Assembly: GCF_030272615.1 (NCBI RefSeq)
Contig: NC_081408.1
Location: 310,699,118 to 310,763,117 of the forward strand
Source of the DNA: Cryptomeria japonica
Taxonomy: Eukaryota; Streptophyta; Pinopsida; Cupressales; Cupressaceae
Reading direction: 5' to 3'
Length of the DNA stretch: 64,000 nucleotides
Part shown: in pieces, positions 37,345 to 48,870 of the stretch
Layout: each line of letters opens with the position of its first letter
Position numbering within the stretch: position 1 is the first letter of the stretch
The notes under the pieces: generated by a model
What the model saw: the letters and a program-made list of their open reading frames with translations, nothing else
Told to the model about the DNA's origin: nothing
Databases searched by the model: none
Made by a program: the position numbers and the translations under genes

Positions 37345-37949
37345 AGACCTTCCCAGAAGGGTTTTATCCTAGGTAAACAGATTCATGATCTGATCATCTC
37401 TACTCATGAGATTATTGACTCCATGGATAAGTGTCATCAGCCAAGGATGGTGCTCAAGCTTGACATCTCCAAGGCCTATGATAGAGTCTACTAGAACTTC
37501 CTTCTCAAAGTTCTCAAAGCTATGGGGTTTGGAGATAAACTCATCAAACTTATTGGGGAATGCATATCTATGGTCATCTACGCTGTGCTTCTAAACGGGA
37601 GCCCCCTGGAGAACTTCAAGGCCTCCAGAGGGTTACAACAAGGGGATCCTCTCTCCCCTTACCTATTCATCATCCTTGCTGAAGAGTTGGCTTCTAACTT
37701 AAATTCTTTGGTTTGGAGGGGAGCTCTATTAGGCATTAAACTTTCCTGTATGACACCTCCTAATGTTCTACTGCAGTTCATCAATGACACTATTCTTTTT
37801 GGTATCTCATCTATGTGGGAAGCTAAGGCTTGGAAATCCTTTCTCAACACCTATGCTCTGGCCTCTCACCAACACATTAACTCGCCAACACATTAACTAT
37901 GAGAAGAGAAACATTTACTTCTTTAACTATGAGAAGAGAACCTACCTAG
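37345..37949 (+). pseudogene. Duplicated piece of LINE ORF2 (RT)
   Basis: Near-identical to about 30451-31095: same KAYDRV, QGDPLSPYLF and NDTILFG (FVDD here INDD) blocks. The 3' part has a short internal duplication of AACTATGAGAAGAGA and has lost about 70 bases before ACCTACCTAG. It ends at the same base as the first copy, directly before an LTR. The RT metal motif has lost its first Asp context (F-I-N-D-D). Confidence 0.85.
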
Positions 37950-39446
37950 TGTTGGCATATGTGTAGAGCATGATGACATGGTGATATTGTATGTTGTCAT
38001 TGATGTCAATATGCTAAAGTATGAACCAGTATGGTGTAGTAAGCAAACTAGCAAGAGAACTGGTATGATGATGTAAACCGATATTTGTGAAAAAGTGAAG
38101 CGTATGTTTGTTCAAGGTGAATAGGTATGTTGGAATGAGAACTAGTAAATGGAAGTTTTGCATTGGGGTTTCATTTGGCATGACTACCGGTTGGTAGTCT
38201 CAACTTCGGGGTTTGTGGTTGATGCATTCCAAGATTGTGCGATTCAACCAATGACATCTTGTGATGAGTTAACATTGCATGAAGACCAGATAAGCGTTGC
38301 CACATCAGTCTTGTGCATGTGAAGGATTTCCTTGAGGATCGTGCATGGAGAGTGATCCTATCTACCTCGAGAATATGCGAAGTCTCTATAAATGGTGGAG
38401 AGCGCGTGATGAGTTATCAGCTTCCTGAAGTGGCAAAGAATAAACATTGGAGAACATCTTGAGATCTATTCAAGATTGTTGTATTCGATGCAATGTGATT
38501 AACAGCCAGGATTGAACTGATTGGATTGTAAAACCTAAATGTTTAGGGTTTAGGGTTTATGCTACCAACCTATCTGTTTCCTATAAGGTTGATGATGTTT
38601 TTCATTTTGAAGTTGTTGGCAAATGGTATGTGTGTATCCTAGTGAGTGATACTTGATTCTTGCTTGATCGGAGAAGTGTGTTGATACCTGCAGAGTTTGA
38701 TTATAGAAGAAAAGGAGCTTAAGTGGATTTGCCTTGGCATTGAGTGTTGTTATCAGATTAGTGTATTACCTACTGACTTCTAACCATTTTAGTAGTTGGA
38801 AAATCCCTTAATCGGGTAGCTTTAACAGGCTTTTGTGTAAATTCTTTAACATGGTGACTCAATTCAATGAGTTCTTCAAACCTTTAACAGGGTTCTAACC
38901 TTTAACTAGGTATTTAGCCATTCCTTAACTAGGTGATCCCTAGCAGGATTGGTTCCTAGCAGAACCTATTGTAAAAGTCTCTAACCGGACTAGGCTCCTA
39001 ATAGAGCAAACTTCAAAAGAGTTCAAAGAACAGCTTGTGGGTATTCATCCCCACCTTGGTTTTTCCCAGTTGGGTTTCCACGTGAAAAATCAGTGTATTA
39101 TGTGTGATGCTTTTCTTGTGATAGTTTAGTGTTTTATGTCAAATTGGTAAAATATGTTGAACTAGCAGTCATTATATTTTTGATGATAGATTACCTGTTT
39201 ATGCATAAGGGTGAAGTAGAAATGAGGTATTAGATCATAAGGAAAGCTAAGGGTTACCAGTTTATGTCTTTGACATTCTCACTGTGTTTTATCGATAGTA
39301 ATCTGGTTTAGACTGGTGTTAGCACTTGCCAGTCAAGTGCACCGTTTGCAGTCAAACCGGTTTAGGAAAAGTGTTTTTGCCTATACTAATTCACCTTCCC
39401 CCTCTCAATACCGGTTTGGTACTAACTGTTCATCATTTATTCATCA
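37950..39446 (+). repeat. Full-length copia LTR without internal region (LTR3)
   Basis: 1497 bases, TGTTGGCATATG to TTCATCA, preceded by CCTAG and followed by CCTAA (39447-39451), which are target duplications differing at one base. It behaves as a solo LTR in the second copy of the LINE segment. Confidence 0.88.
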
Positions 39447-41338
39447 CCTAAGCCTCCCTTGATTGTTAAAGATGTCTCTAATTCCTTCTGGATCTCTATC
39501 CTTGAAAGAATGCAGAAGAAATTGGTTGGTTGGAAAGGTAGATTCCTTAGTAGTGCTGGAAAATTGCAGCCGCTCTCCTCCTCCCCCTAGGGATTGCCTA
39601 AGTACTTTTTCTCCCTTTTAAAGATTTATGTGGCTATGGCTGCTAAGCTGGAGAATATCCAAAAGGCTTTCCTCTAGATGGGAATGGAAGAAAAGTAGAG
39701 GCTCACTTTGGTGGGCTGGGACAAAATTTGTCTTACGAAGGCCATGGGCAGCTTGGGAACCCACAAGATCTCAAGGTTCAATAAGGCCCTACCAAAATTT
39801 CTTGGAAGCTTTTGAATAAGAACATGAACTGGAGTAGGATCATCAGGGCCAGGTACCTAGGTAATGGGGACTTTTCCTTTGTTCTAAAAGAGGAGGGCCT
39901 TCCTAGGGATTCCAAAATTTGGAATAACATCTTGAGCTGTAGGGACCCTTTATCTCATGGCTTGAGGTGGATTATTGGAAATAATAGGAATATTCTCTTC
40001 TGGAAGGATTTCTGGTTAGGAGAGAGACCCCTTGCTTTTTTTCCCTCCCTTAGAAGGCCTTAGGATGCTATTGAAAGCTTCTTTGGAGATAGGGTCAATG
40101 ATTATTTCAACAACTGCACTTGGAGGGCCTTGGAGAATTGTTGCATTTGGCTGGTATGTTCCTCCCCCTTTTCCTAGGGAGGATAGATTCATTTGGAAGT
40201 GGGACCCCTCTAGAGACTTCTCTTTCAGAACTTCCTACACCGACTTTGTTAGAGAACCTATTTACACCTCTATTTGGAAGGAGCTCTGGAATCCCCAGCT
40301 CATCCCCAAGGTTAATTTCTGAATTGGTGGAATTATTTCCTCAACAAAATTTTGACCCAAGACAATTTGGTCAAGTGGGGATTCCAATTCCCTAATAGAT
40401 GCATCCTCTACCAAAACGATGAGGAAAGCCCTGCTCATCTCTTCCTCCACTATGCCTTTACTCGGGAGCTCTAGGGGATGGTCTACAACAAGCTCAATAT
40501 CTATTGGATTATGAATGATAATATTATAAATTTGTCCTAGGAGTCTTGGGGCCACTCTTCCAACCCCCTTATCCAACAACTATGGAAGAAAATCCCCCCT
40601 CATGTGAGCTGGAGTATCTAGAAGGAAAGGAATGATAGGATATTCAGAGATAAAGAGGCCTTTGTGGAAACTGTGTTTTCTCGATTCCTTAAGTTGATTC
40701 TTGAGAATATCTCTGTTTCTAAAACCCGGGTGATGACCAAGCCCCCTCTACCTAGGACTAGTAAATTGCTAGATGTTGGAACATTCCCCTCTCATTCTCT
40801 CTTGTTGACTGCTCTAAGAGACTCCTAAGACAAAGCATGGTTTGGACCCCTTTGGCTACACATTTCAAACACAATTTTGATGTGGCTACCAGGGGGGTCT
40901 GGCTCCTAGTGGAGGGGTTATCAGATCCCATTTGGGGGCCCTTGTTGTTGCTTATGCGAGTAACCTAAATGGGCATTCCTCTAATCAAGCTGACGCTGTG
41001 GCCTTAGCCTGGGGTATTAGTCTCTCCCTCACCATGAGAATCAAGATTATGGACATTAAGGGTAACTCCAAGCTCATCATTGATGCTGTCAAAGGGTGGA
41101 TTAAGATTAATTGAACCATTGAGGGAACCATCATGGACACCCTAAGGCTCATCTTTATGCTTGAATCATTCAAAATTATGCATTTCTTTAGGGAAGGCAA
41201 CATAGTGGTGGATGCCTTGGTGGCCATTGGCCTAAACCTCTCAGGATTGAGATGTTGGAGGAGTCACAATTCCCTCCCGGACCATGTTAACTTCCTTCTC
41301 CAGGAAGAGAAATCCAAAATCTTTACTAATGATTGAGC
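39447..41338 (+). pseudogene. LINE ORF2 C-terminal part with RNase H
   Basis: This continues the LINE exactly where LTR3 ends: SLPLSLKPPL-like start, then ILERMQKKLVGWKGRFLSS (RT thumb), AMAAKLENIQKAF, a W-rich zf-RVT-like region with IRARYLGNG and FWKDFWLG (39840-40050), and a RNase H domain at 40930-41260 (ADAVALAWGISLS, GNSKLIIDAVKGW, HFFREGNIVVDALV). RNase H-bearing ORF2 is known in plant L1 elements. Frames shift repeatedly and stops are common. Confidence 0.8.
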
Positions 41339-41559
41339 GGTTGCCAAGTGCTTTCTTTACTCTCCTCTCTTCCCTTGGGGTAGACTGGAGGTGTTGGTTT
41401 CATAATTCAAATTTTGGGAATATCCCTTTGATTCCTTTTGATGTGGTGGTGACTTCTTTGGTCAGGCTGGCGATGATGGACGTGTTGCTATGTTGGCAAT
41501 TCCTTTAGGCTTACAACATCATGATGAGGTACAATTAGATTGGCAACGTGTTGGTTACT

Positions 41560-42540
41560 GCCGATATTTACTGGCTCTTCATGCCTCGTAACTAGCAAAT
41601 CATTTCTAAAAGTGACTTCATTTTTTCCCATGTGCCCAACTTCATGTCTCATTTATTAACGTGTGGCTTGCACACTTCCCATTATCTCTTCTTGGCTTGC
41701 TTCTCAAAGGGTCTCTACAACTTTCTATGTGCTAATTTTTTCATGACTAAAGAAGCTTTATTGGTCAAGGATATGGGGGGCGACAGAGTTAGATACAAAC
41801 CAGATAATCTGGATGATTTTAAAAATGACCCCCCGGTCTAGAGTTTCTGAGTTGAAGGTGAGGCTGCTGATTTTTTTGAATGCCTGAAGGACCACGATGA
41901 GCAATTCTTGGCTGTTTTTTCCTCCTCCTAGTTTGGTAGGTGTGTCTCGGTGGGCGGCATTGCCTTTGATGTCTCTAATGAGACTATTTACCAAGCTACG
42001 AAGCTGACCCTTAACGGCCATTGCTAGAAGCGTACTAGCCATGTTGCAAATAGCGAAGGTTTGAAACTATTCTTCCGTAACTGCAAAGAACCTGTCAAGA
42101 TACAAGGTGAGTTTGGTTCGGAGGAGCTCAAACACCCATGGAATATGATCTTCCTTATGATCATGAAGTACTTCACTCTTGAAGGCAGGCATAAGGTATT
42201 CTACTACTATCATTTGCTCCTTCTCAATCACTTCCAAAACAATGATTTGCTTTGACTACCCTTTTATTTACTGCATTCTATTTAAAGCTCTATTAAAGAC
42301 ACCATGGATCCCAAGCATGGGGATAAGCCACCCTACCTCCTTCACCATGGCCTCATCTACAAGCTGTATAAATTTCATGAGGCCCTTAACCCCCCCAGAA
42401 CCTTTCGCTCTCTTAGCCCCCCATGCCTACTCCTTAGTAGCTTTCCGGCTTGTCTATGGCATTCCCTAGATTTTTCAAGTATCCTCATGAGGGATTTGCT
42501 ATGGCCACCATGTCTCTTCCTTCTTATGCCTTGATTATTT
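41560..42540 (+). pseudogene. Unrecognised ORF relic downstream of LINE ORF2
   Basis: Conceptual reading in mixed frames gives a block with FFMTKEALLVKDMGG (about 41740), then HPWNMIFLMIMKYFTLEGR and YYYHLLLLNHFQNNDLL (42130-42260), and Pro-rich sequence. I have a sense of similar 'LEGR...YYYH..LLNHF' proteins in plant repeats but cannot name the family. It lies inside the LINE target duplications, so it belongs to the insertion. The position after ORF2 is unusual. Confidence 0.45.
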
Positions 42541-42548
42541 CCTTATAG

Positions 42549-43040
42549 GTGGTCTCCCCCAGTTTAACTTTGTCAGCCTCTCCCACTGCTTCCCACTCCC
42601 TATCCAAGGGCAAAGGCAAAACCCCTGTTAAACACAAACGTATTGTCTTTGATGGCAATTCTTCCTTTGATTCTAAGGTTAAAAGGAAATCCTCTAAACT
42701 AGCTTCCAAAAGCCACAAAAAGAAGACCCCAGTGATCGAAAATCTCGACTCAAAGGAGGACCCCATTGGGGACAAGGAGGGAAAGGACCCTAATACCACT
42801 ATGGGGCCCCCTAATGGGGATGTTGTGGATGTGGATACGACTAGGGACCTTATGGTTCCAACCACTATTGGTGCCATTGACACGATTAATTCCGAATTGC
42901 AAACCCAAGACCCTATTGAAGTTAAGGATACGACCCCTATGAACATGGGAATTAAGGGTGTCATGGGCGAGGAAATTTCTAATAACAAAGCCCTAGACTT
43001 TGGTAACTTGGATTGGATTGAAAAATGGTTTAACAGGTGA
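42549..43040 (+). CDS. Lys/Ser-rich ORF in LINE 3' region, 163 residues
   Basis: Open from 42549 to TGA 43038-43040. The N-terminal half is basic (KGKGKTPVKHKR, KVKRKSSKLASKSHKKK), like a nuclear localisation or nucleic-acid-binding tail. The C-terminal half is acidic and ends EKWFNR. A coiled-coil-like frame follows at 43150-43440 (LQQMEKLSTDVLDI ... DIKDDVNQLKSKMDS) with stops. It could be the end of the preceding unrecognised ORF or an ORF1-like protein. Coding today is unlikely. Confidence 0.35.
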   Translation: MVSPSLTLSASPTASHSLSKGKGKTPVKHKRIVFDGNSSFDSKVKRKSSKLASKSHKKKTPVIENLDSKEDPIGDKEGKDPNTTMGPPNGDVVDVDTTRDLMVPTTIGAIDTINSELQTQDPIEVKDTTPMNMGIKGVMGEEISNNKALDFGNLDWIEKWFNR

Positions 43041-43657
43041 TGCAATCTCTCCTCCTGATGGGCCTAGGTAATGACATTGATAACTCCCCTGCTGGAGATA
43101 TGCCCAAAGAGATTGAAGAGACTACGGATGACATGGCTGCTGTGAACCCCTAGGGTGTCCCTACTCTGCAACAAATGGAAAAGTTGAGCACGGATGTGTT
43201 GGACATCACATAGAGGATTGAGAAGCTCAGCCCCATGCTTGAATTGCGGGATATCAAGGATGATGTCAACCAACTCAAGAGCAAGATGGATTCTTGGGAT
43301 GCCCAAATGGCGGGCCTTAACAATTTCCATTCGCAGGTGTTACACAACTCGATGCTCACCCTCTCTCTGCTAAGGGAACATACTGTAGACACGGAGGAGG
43401 AAAAGTAGGAGGCTAGGGACCTTTACAAGTTTCTGTCCAATGAATGGAACAGCGCCATGGATGCCACTAGGGTGCGCAAGGCACCCCTGTAGTTTGTTTT
43501 TATGTTTTCGGCTATTGTTTCTGATTTCTAAAGGCTTGGTCCCTTTTGTTGATAGTTGTTGTTAATGTTGTTATAGTGTTGTTTCTGCACTATGATTTTT
43601 AATAGTTATGGTATGTAAAGGGTTATTGCCCTTGTTAACATTGCTTTATTAATCAAA

Positions 43658-43671
43658 AACACTACAATGGT
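43658..43671. repeat. LINE target site duplication, right copy
   Basis: AACACTACAATGGT, identical to 29135-29148, directly after the LINE tail. Confidence 0.85.
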
Positions 43672-45730
43672 ATCCACATAATTTTTTTATCCTTGTAATT
43701 TTAATGACTAGACAATGGATAATTTTAAAATAAGTTAAAGATTAAAATCTAAATTAAAAAGCAATTTTCTATTATTATTTATTAAATACAAAAAAATTTA
43801 TATTTTTAAATGTAAATTTGAAAGAAACAAATGTAAATTAAAAAGAAACTTCCTATTATTATTATTTATTAAATGTATAAAGAATTAAGATTTTTAAATC
43901 TAGATTTTAAAAACTTCTAATTTAAAAAATTTTGTTTTTAAATCTAGATTTAAAATAAACTTTTATTTATTTCCATGCAAATAATTTTATTCTAAAACAA
44001 GATTAAATTTTAAATATTAACCTATGAAATTAATTAATTTATGCTAAAGGTAAAGATTTTTTAAAGTTGATATCTTTTTATGTTGTCTACATAAATTTTA
44101 TTTATAAAATATAGGTATACTAGTTTATAATCATTTATAATATTCAAGATCTTTAATATATAAATTGATATTAACAAAAAAAGGATAATCTATAAAATGT
44201 TTTCTCTAAAATGAGATATATTATAAATTATAAAAAGTTGCAAAATATAATATTCAAGATATCTATATTCTAAAACAAGAATTTTAAATTTCTCTAATCA
44301 ATTCTTGTAACTCTTTCATAGATTAATTTAAAGTGATACGTTTTTTGTTAAAATAAAATGTTAAAAATAGAAAATAATTTTTAAATGATGATGTATATTA
44401 TATTGTTTAAATAATTTTTAAATAAATTATAATATTAGTATATTTATTTATAATTTAATATATAATAATAATTAAAATTTATTAGATTAAATTTTTTGAA
44501 AGTACTAAAAAATGTGAAGTTGTAATTTTGGTAGAAATACAAAATTTAAAATTAAATATTTAATGATTATTCAAAAGTTCCTTTTTGTTAGTTATCTTGG
44601 CAAAGCATGTTATTTCATTATGAAAGAAACAAAGGCGATGCGTCTAGAAGACAATGATCATTTCAAGAAATGGGAATGACAAGGTGTAAATGTCGAGGCA
44701 AAGAGAGAATAAATAGTAGAATGTGATGGTGAAGAAGAAAACCAATTGTTGGGAGATAGAGAGAAGGAGAGAGAATGATTGGAATGTGAGTATGAGAAAC
44801 CAAGTCAAAGGACTGTTTTAGTTGGGGAGAGCATGTGAACCGAGAATGGGATATGAATAGAAGCAACAAATTGTAGCCATGAAACTAGAGATGGTGTAGA
44901 AAGTCACAGAAAACAGGTAGAAATGTAAGTTAGTTTGAAACCCTAAGGAAGCTTAAAGAGATTTGGTGAAATCTAAAATGAATAGTTGTAAGAAGTCTTG
45001 TGTTTGTTATGTATGCAGCAGAAAGAGTGAGGACTGAGAGAAAGGAAGTGTGTAGGGGAGAGAAGAAGGCAAATTTGTTGCAAAAGACTACTTAAGAAAG
45101 GTATGTTGTAAAGAATAGTGTTTGGTATGTTGTTTGTATATTTTGTGCAGGAAAACTAAGTGAAAATGATTGTTTATTTTCCCATTTTATTCCTTAGAAG
45201 ATCATGTTCATTTTGTATGAACATTGTTTGTGCAATGTAGTTCCCCTCCTAGACTTGCATTTTGATTTCCGTCCCAATAGACTTAGTTAGACATATGATG
45301 GTTACATGGATGTTTATTTATGACTCTTCTTCTATATTACATGGTATCATTGATACTAGGACTTTATGTGGATTCATGGTATTCGTTATGACTCTTTATG
45401 ATTTGACATTTTTATGACTGATGATGCAAGACTTATTATATGATATATGATTCTTATGGATGTTGATATATGGTATCTCCTAGATGGATAGATTTATATG
45501 ACACATGGATTTACATATAATTATTGTTTATATGGATTATGAGATTTATGATGATACTGACCCTACTTCATGATGATGACTCTATGCATTGTTTTGATAA
45601 TGTATTACATGACTGTCATCATGAGTAGAGACGATGCCATATCACTCATTGTATGCAAGATATGTCATCACAATTCTCTATCACTTGTCTATTTATTGTG
45701 ATATATATATGCATTATATATGTCATGTTG
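43672..45730. other. AT-rich spacer, no gene seen
   Basis: 43680-44580 is very AT-rich and repetitive (TTTAAAT, ATTTATTAAAT). 45250-45700 is rich in ATGATTTATGG-type low-complexity words. This should be the continuation of the terpene synthase 5' flank, but no N-terminal exon is visible on the minus strand. Confidence 0.5.
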
Positions 45731-46251
45731 GCTGGGTAAGTGCACCAAGATGGTGAATAGAAAAGTGGCCACATGCCAAAAAAAAAAAGAAAAATTTATA
45801 ACCCGTATGGGTTCTAAAATTTCAAAAATGTGCTAGGCTTGGTAACACCAAGCCTAGAGAAAAAACAATTAAAAAAACCAAAAGTATGGGTTTTGAGGAA
45901 CATTTTTTTTAAATAAAAAAATTTAAAGTTTCTCAAAACCCATACGGGTTTTGAGAAACATATTTCTTTTGTTTAGGCCACGGGTTTTGGCCATTTTCAA
46001 TGACAAAACCCATGGAACAACAACAAGGAGAAACCAAAAAAAGCATCGAACCCACACGGGTTTGCAACAATTTTTTATTTTCCCATGATCAAAAACAATT
46101 TTCAACAATGGCACCCCGTTGAATAGGTAAGATTTGATTTGTTTGATTATTTTTCTTTGCATTTTAATTAAATTAGGGTTTTTTTAATTGATTTAAGTTC
46201 TATTTTTATTAATTTGATGTTAGATTCTTCAAGCAATCCCCAAAATGAAAT

Positions 46252-47364
46252 AGACAACAAAGACCTCCTCCTGCACAAGCAACACAAGAAAACCTTGTTA
46301 ACATTCCACAAGAGCAACAAGAAAACCCTCAAAATCCTGAAAATGCTGCTCCTCAACAACCACCACCACCCCAAAACCCTCCACATCCTCCATTAGATCA
46401 TGTAGATGCCACACAAGAGGATCTCATCAATTGCCTTACACAAAATAGTGCCCAAATTTCTGTATTGGTGAATAGGTTGAGGACCTCTAAGCTTGAGCAC
46501 CACTCAACCCTTGCCAAAACACTAGAAACAATGGCTAATAGTGTAAATGAGGTATCTAGGGAGGTTGGGAAAAGGAGAGGGAGAGAGGGAGAGAAGGAGA
46601 GGGGAAGGGAGAGAGGGAGATTGGGGAAAGTAGAGAGGGAGAGGGAGAGAGAGGGAGATTGGGAAAAGGAGAGGGGGAGAGGTAGAGAGGGGGAGGGAGA
46701 GAGGGAGATTAGGGAAAGGAGAGGGGGAGAGGGTGAGAGAGGGAGATTGGGAAAAGGAGAGCGAGAGAGGGAGAGAGGGAGAGGGGGAGAGAGAGAGGGA
46801 GAGGGAGAGAGTGAGATTGGGAAAAGGAGAGGGGGAGGGAGAGGAAGAGAGAGGGACATTGGGAAAAAGAGAGATTTGGGAAAGGAGAGGGGGAGAGGGA
46901 GAGAAGGAGAGGGGGAGGGAGAGAGAGAGAGAGGGAGAGAGAGGGAGATTGGGAAAAGGAGAGGGAGAGAGGGAGAGAAGGAGAGGGGAGGGAGAGAGGG
47001 AGATTGGGGAAAGGAGAGGGCGGGAGGGAGAGAGAGGGAGATTGGGAAAAGGAGATGGGGAAAGGGAGAGAGGGAGGGAGAGAGAGAGAAGGAGGGAGGG
47101 GAGAGAGAGGGAGATTGGGAAAAGGTGAGTGGGAGAGAGAGAGGGAGAGAGAGGGAGAGAGGGAAAAGGAGAGGGAGAGAGGGAGAGAAGGAGGGGGGGG
47201 GAGAGAGGGAAATTGGGGAAAGGAGAGGGGGAGAGGGAGAGAGAGGGAGATTTGGAAAAGGAGAGGTGGAGAGGGAGAGAGGAAGGGAGAGGGAGGGCGG
47301 AGATGGGGAGAATAGGATAAAGAGAGGGAGAGGGAGAGAGAGAGGGAGAGAAAGAGAGATTTAA
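46252..47364 (+). CDS. Open frame: Pro/Gln-rich head plus Arg/Glu/Gly tail (mostly compositional)
   Basis: After TAG at 46249-46251 the frame stays open to 47364. The first 100 or so codons look like genuine protein (QQPPPPQNPPHPPLDHVD, then an acidic/helical stretch ending VNEVSREVGK). A possible tiny first exon ATGGCACCCCG lies at 46108, with a GT-AG intron to about 46212. From 46560 the frame runs through purine-only DNA, which cannot contain a stop codon, so the 270-residue RERE/G tail is an artefact. The head may be a captured gene piece inside the TIR element; family unknown. Confidence 0.3.
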   Translation, partial: RQQRPPPAQATQENLVNIPQEQQENPQNPENAAPQQPPPPQNPPHPPLDHVDATQEDLINCLTQNSAQISVLVNRLRTSKLEHHSTLAKTLETMANSVNEVSREVGKRRGREGEKERGRERGRLGKVEREREREGDWEKERGRGREGEGEREIRERRGGEGERGRLGKGERERERGRGGEREGEGESEIGKRRGGGRGRERDIGKKRDLGKERGRGREGEGEGERERGREREIGKRRGREGEKERGGREGDWGKERAGGREREIGKRRWGKGEREGEREKEGGEREGDWEKVSGRERGRERERGKRRGREGEKEGGGEREIGERRGGEGERGRFGKGEVERERGREREGGDGENRIKRGRGRERGREREI

Positions 47365-47430
47365 GATAATGAAAGGGGGAGGGAGAGGGGGGAGAGGGAG
47401 AGGGAGGGGGGGAGAAAGAGAGAGAAGGGG
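46560..47430 (+). repeat. Purine-only minisatellite
   Basis: The plus strand is almost pure G/A, with a loose unit of GGGAGATTGGGAAAAGGAGAG and GA runs. The strand asymmetry is extreme and mirror-symmetric stretches are common. Confidence 0.9.
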
Positions 47431-47455
47431 GAGAGGGTGAGAATAGGATAGGATA

Positions 47456-47456
47456 A

Positions 47457-47519
<63 letters not shown>
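47456..47519 (+). repeat. (TG)n(AG)n microsatellite
   Basis: About eleven TG units followed by about twenty AG units. Confidence 0.95.
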
Positions 47520-47522
<3 letters not shown>

Positions 47523-48870
47523 GAGGTAGAGAGAGAACAAGAAGGAGAAAAGGGTGAGAATCAAAAAATAGAAAAGTGTGAGGGGTAGAGAGATGAGATA
47601 GAACTCAAGAAAGATAATTAGGGCTCAGAATAGACAAAGACAATGATGGGGGAATTAAGACGAGAGAGAGAGAAGAAAAGAAGAGGTATATACATGTATA
47701 CAAACATATATACATATATCTATATAAATATATGTATATATAACTATAGATATGCATATATACATACATAAACACATATTATCTAGGTATGTCTAGAACA
47801 TGTGTAGTAAATACTAAGTTTACAAGCATACATTATTATGTCTTCATAACCCGTATGGGTTTTGCGAAACCAAAAAAAATGTTTTAGTTCTTCATAACCC
47901 GTATGGGTTTTGTGAAACAAAAAAAATTATTTCTAGTTCTTCATAACTCGTACGGGTTATGAAGAACTGTGAATAGTACTTTTGATTCTTCAAAACCCGT
48001 GCAGGTTTTTGCTTGGTAAGAGGGTTGGAAAATGACCCTAAGGCTTGTAAGCCCATTTTCCCCCCCTTTTTTGTTCCTTCACATGTTTTTCATCCTCCAC
48101 CATGATTTCTTGACTTCATTGTCATCAGATTTATAAATGATGAAGTGGGTATCTCTAAAATTACCACCATAATCTCACACATCTTCTTAGTTTTCTGACC
48201 ATATAAATTTTTTAATTTTTGGACAACATTAGCATAGTAAACTTTAATTTTCTTTATCAGTGCCTTGGCAGTCCTCACAGACATATGTCTAACATTTTTT
48301 TCATAACTTTTGATATACTTGACCAAATTAAAAATAAATTATATATTATTGTTTTATTCTAGATTCTATACACTTTTTAAAAAAAAATGCATTTTTGATT
48401 ATTTTGATGCAAGTTATGCCCAACGCACGAACAGGTACCAAATTTTCAGGATGCGGTCACTTCCAAAAATCATAAAAAATAAAATACTCGATGAAAAATT
48501 ACAACAAAATACACAACTTCTAGATCTCACTCTTACCTATCATCCTACCAAAGGTTTTTGCAAAATACTAAATCTAACTATATATTTTGTGTAGCGCACA
48601 AAAACAGCTATGTTATATTTTTCAGAAAAAATCAAGAACAGTTTTTCATACGTTAAAGGTTTGACCCTCTTAATATTATTCAGTTTTAAAAAAAATTAGT
48701 AGTTTAGAAACTAGATTCAGAGTACTACAATTCTTATTCTTTTTTCAATGCCTAGTTTTGAGTGCATGACCTTCAAATAGCTCTTTGAAGTTCAGGTTTA
48801 CCTATTTTCAGAAAAAAAGTGGCCACTTATACCCCCCTTTTTGTTCACCATCTTGGTGCACTTACCCGGC

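Larger units (their letters stand above)
29149..43657 (+). mobile_element. 5'-truncated L1-like LINE, split by nested copia sequence
   Basis: A 14-base duplication brackets the whole block and the right end is TTTATTAATCAAAAAC, a typical plant LINE 3' end. LINE body: 29149-31095 and 39447-43657, about 6.1 kb. It begins in the endonuclease domain (WLIASDFNS at about 29219; SDHNPLL near 29485), so it is 5' truncated. The reverse transcriptase, connection and RNase H regions follow, then about 2.3 kb with further ORFs. Between the two body parts lie a copia element, an extra piece of LINE and a second LTR. Stops and frameshifts are frequent. Confidence 0.85.
45731..48870. mobile_element. Terminal-inverted-repeat element with subterminal palindromes, 3.1 kb
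   Basis: The left end GCTGGGTAAGTGCACC and the right end GGTGCACTTACCCGGC are inverted copies; the shared core is GGGTAAGTGCACCAAGATGG plus TGAA and, a little inside, AGTGGCCAC. Both sub-ends carry many copies of an AACCCGTATGGGTT-type palindrome (45797-46070 on the left, 47845-48010 on the right). A perfect hairpin CTAGGCTTGGT-AAC-ACCAAGCCTAG sits near 45831-45856. Subterminal arrays are typical of class II elements and serve as transposase binding sites. I see no transposase and no clear target duplication, so superfamily is open. Confidence 0.65.

Noticed and set aside
46465-47364. 299-residue Arg/Glu/Gly ORF
   Set aside because: Nearly all of it lies in purine-only DNA, which cannot contain TAA, TAG or TGA; the long frame is a composition effect. 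Only the first 100 or so codons upstream of 46560 look protein-like.
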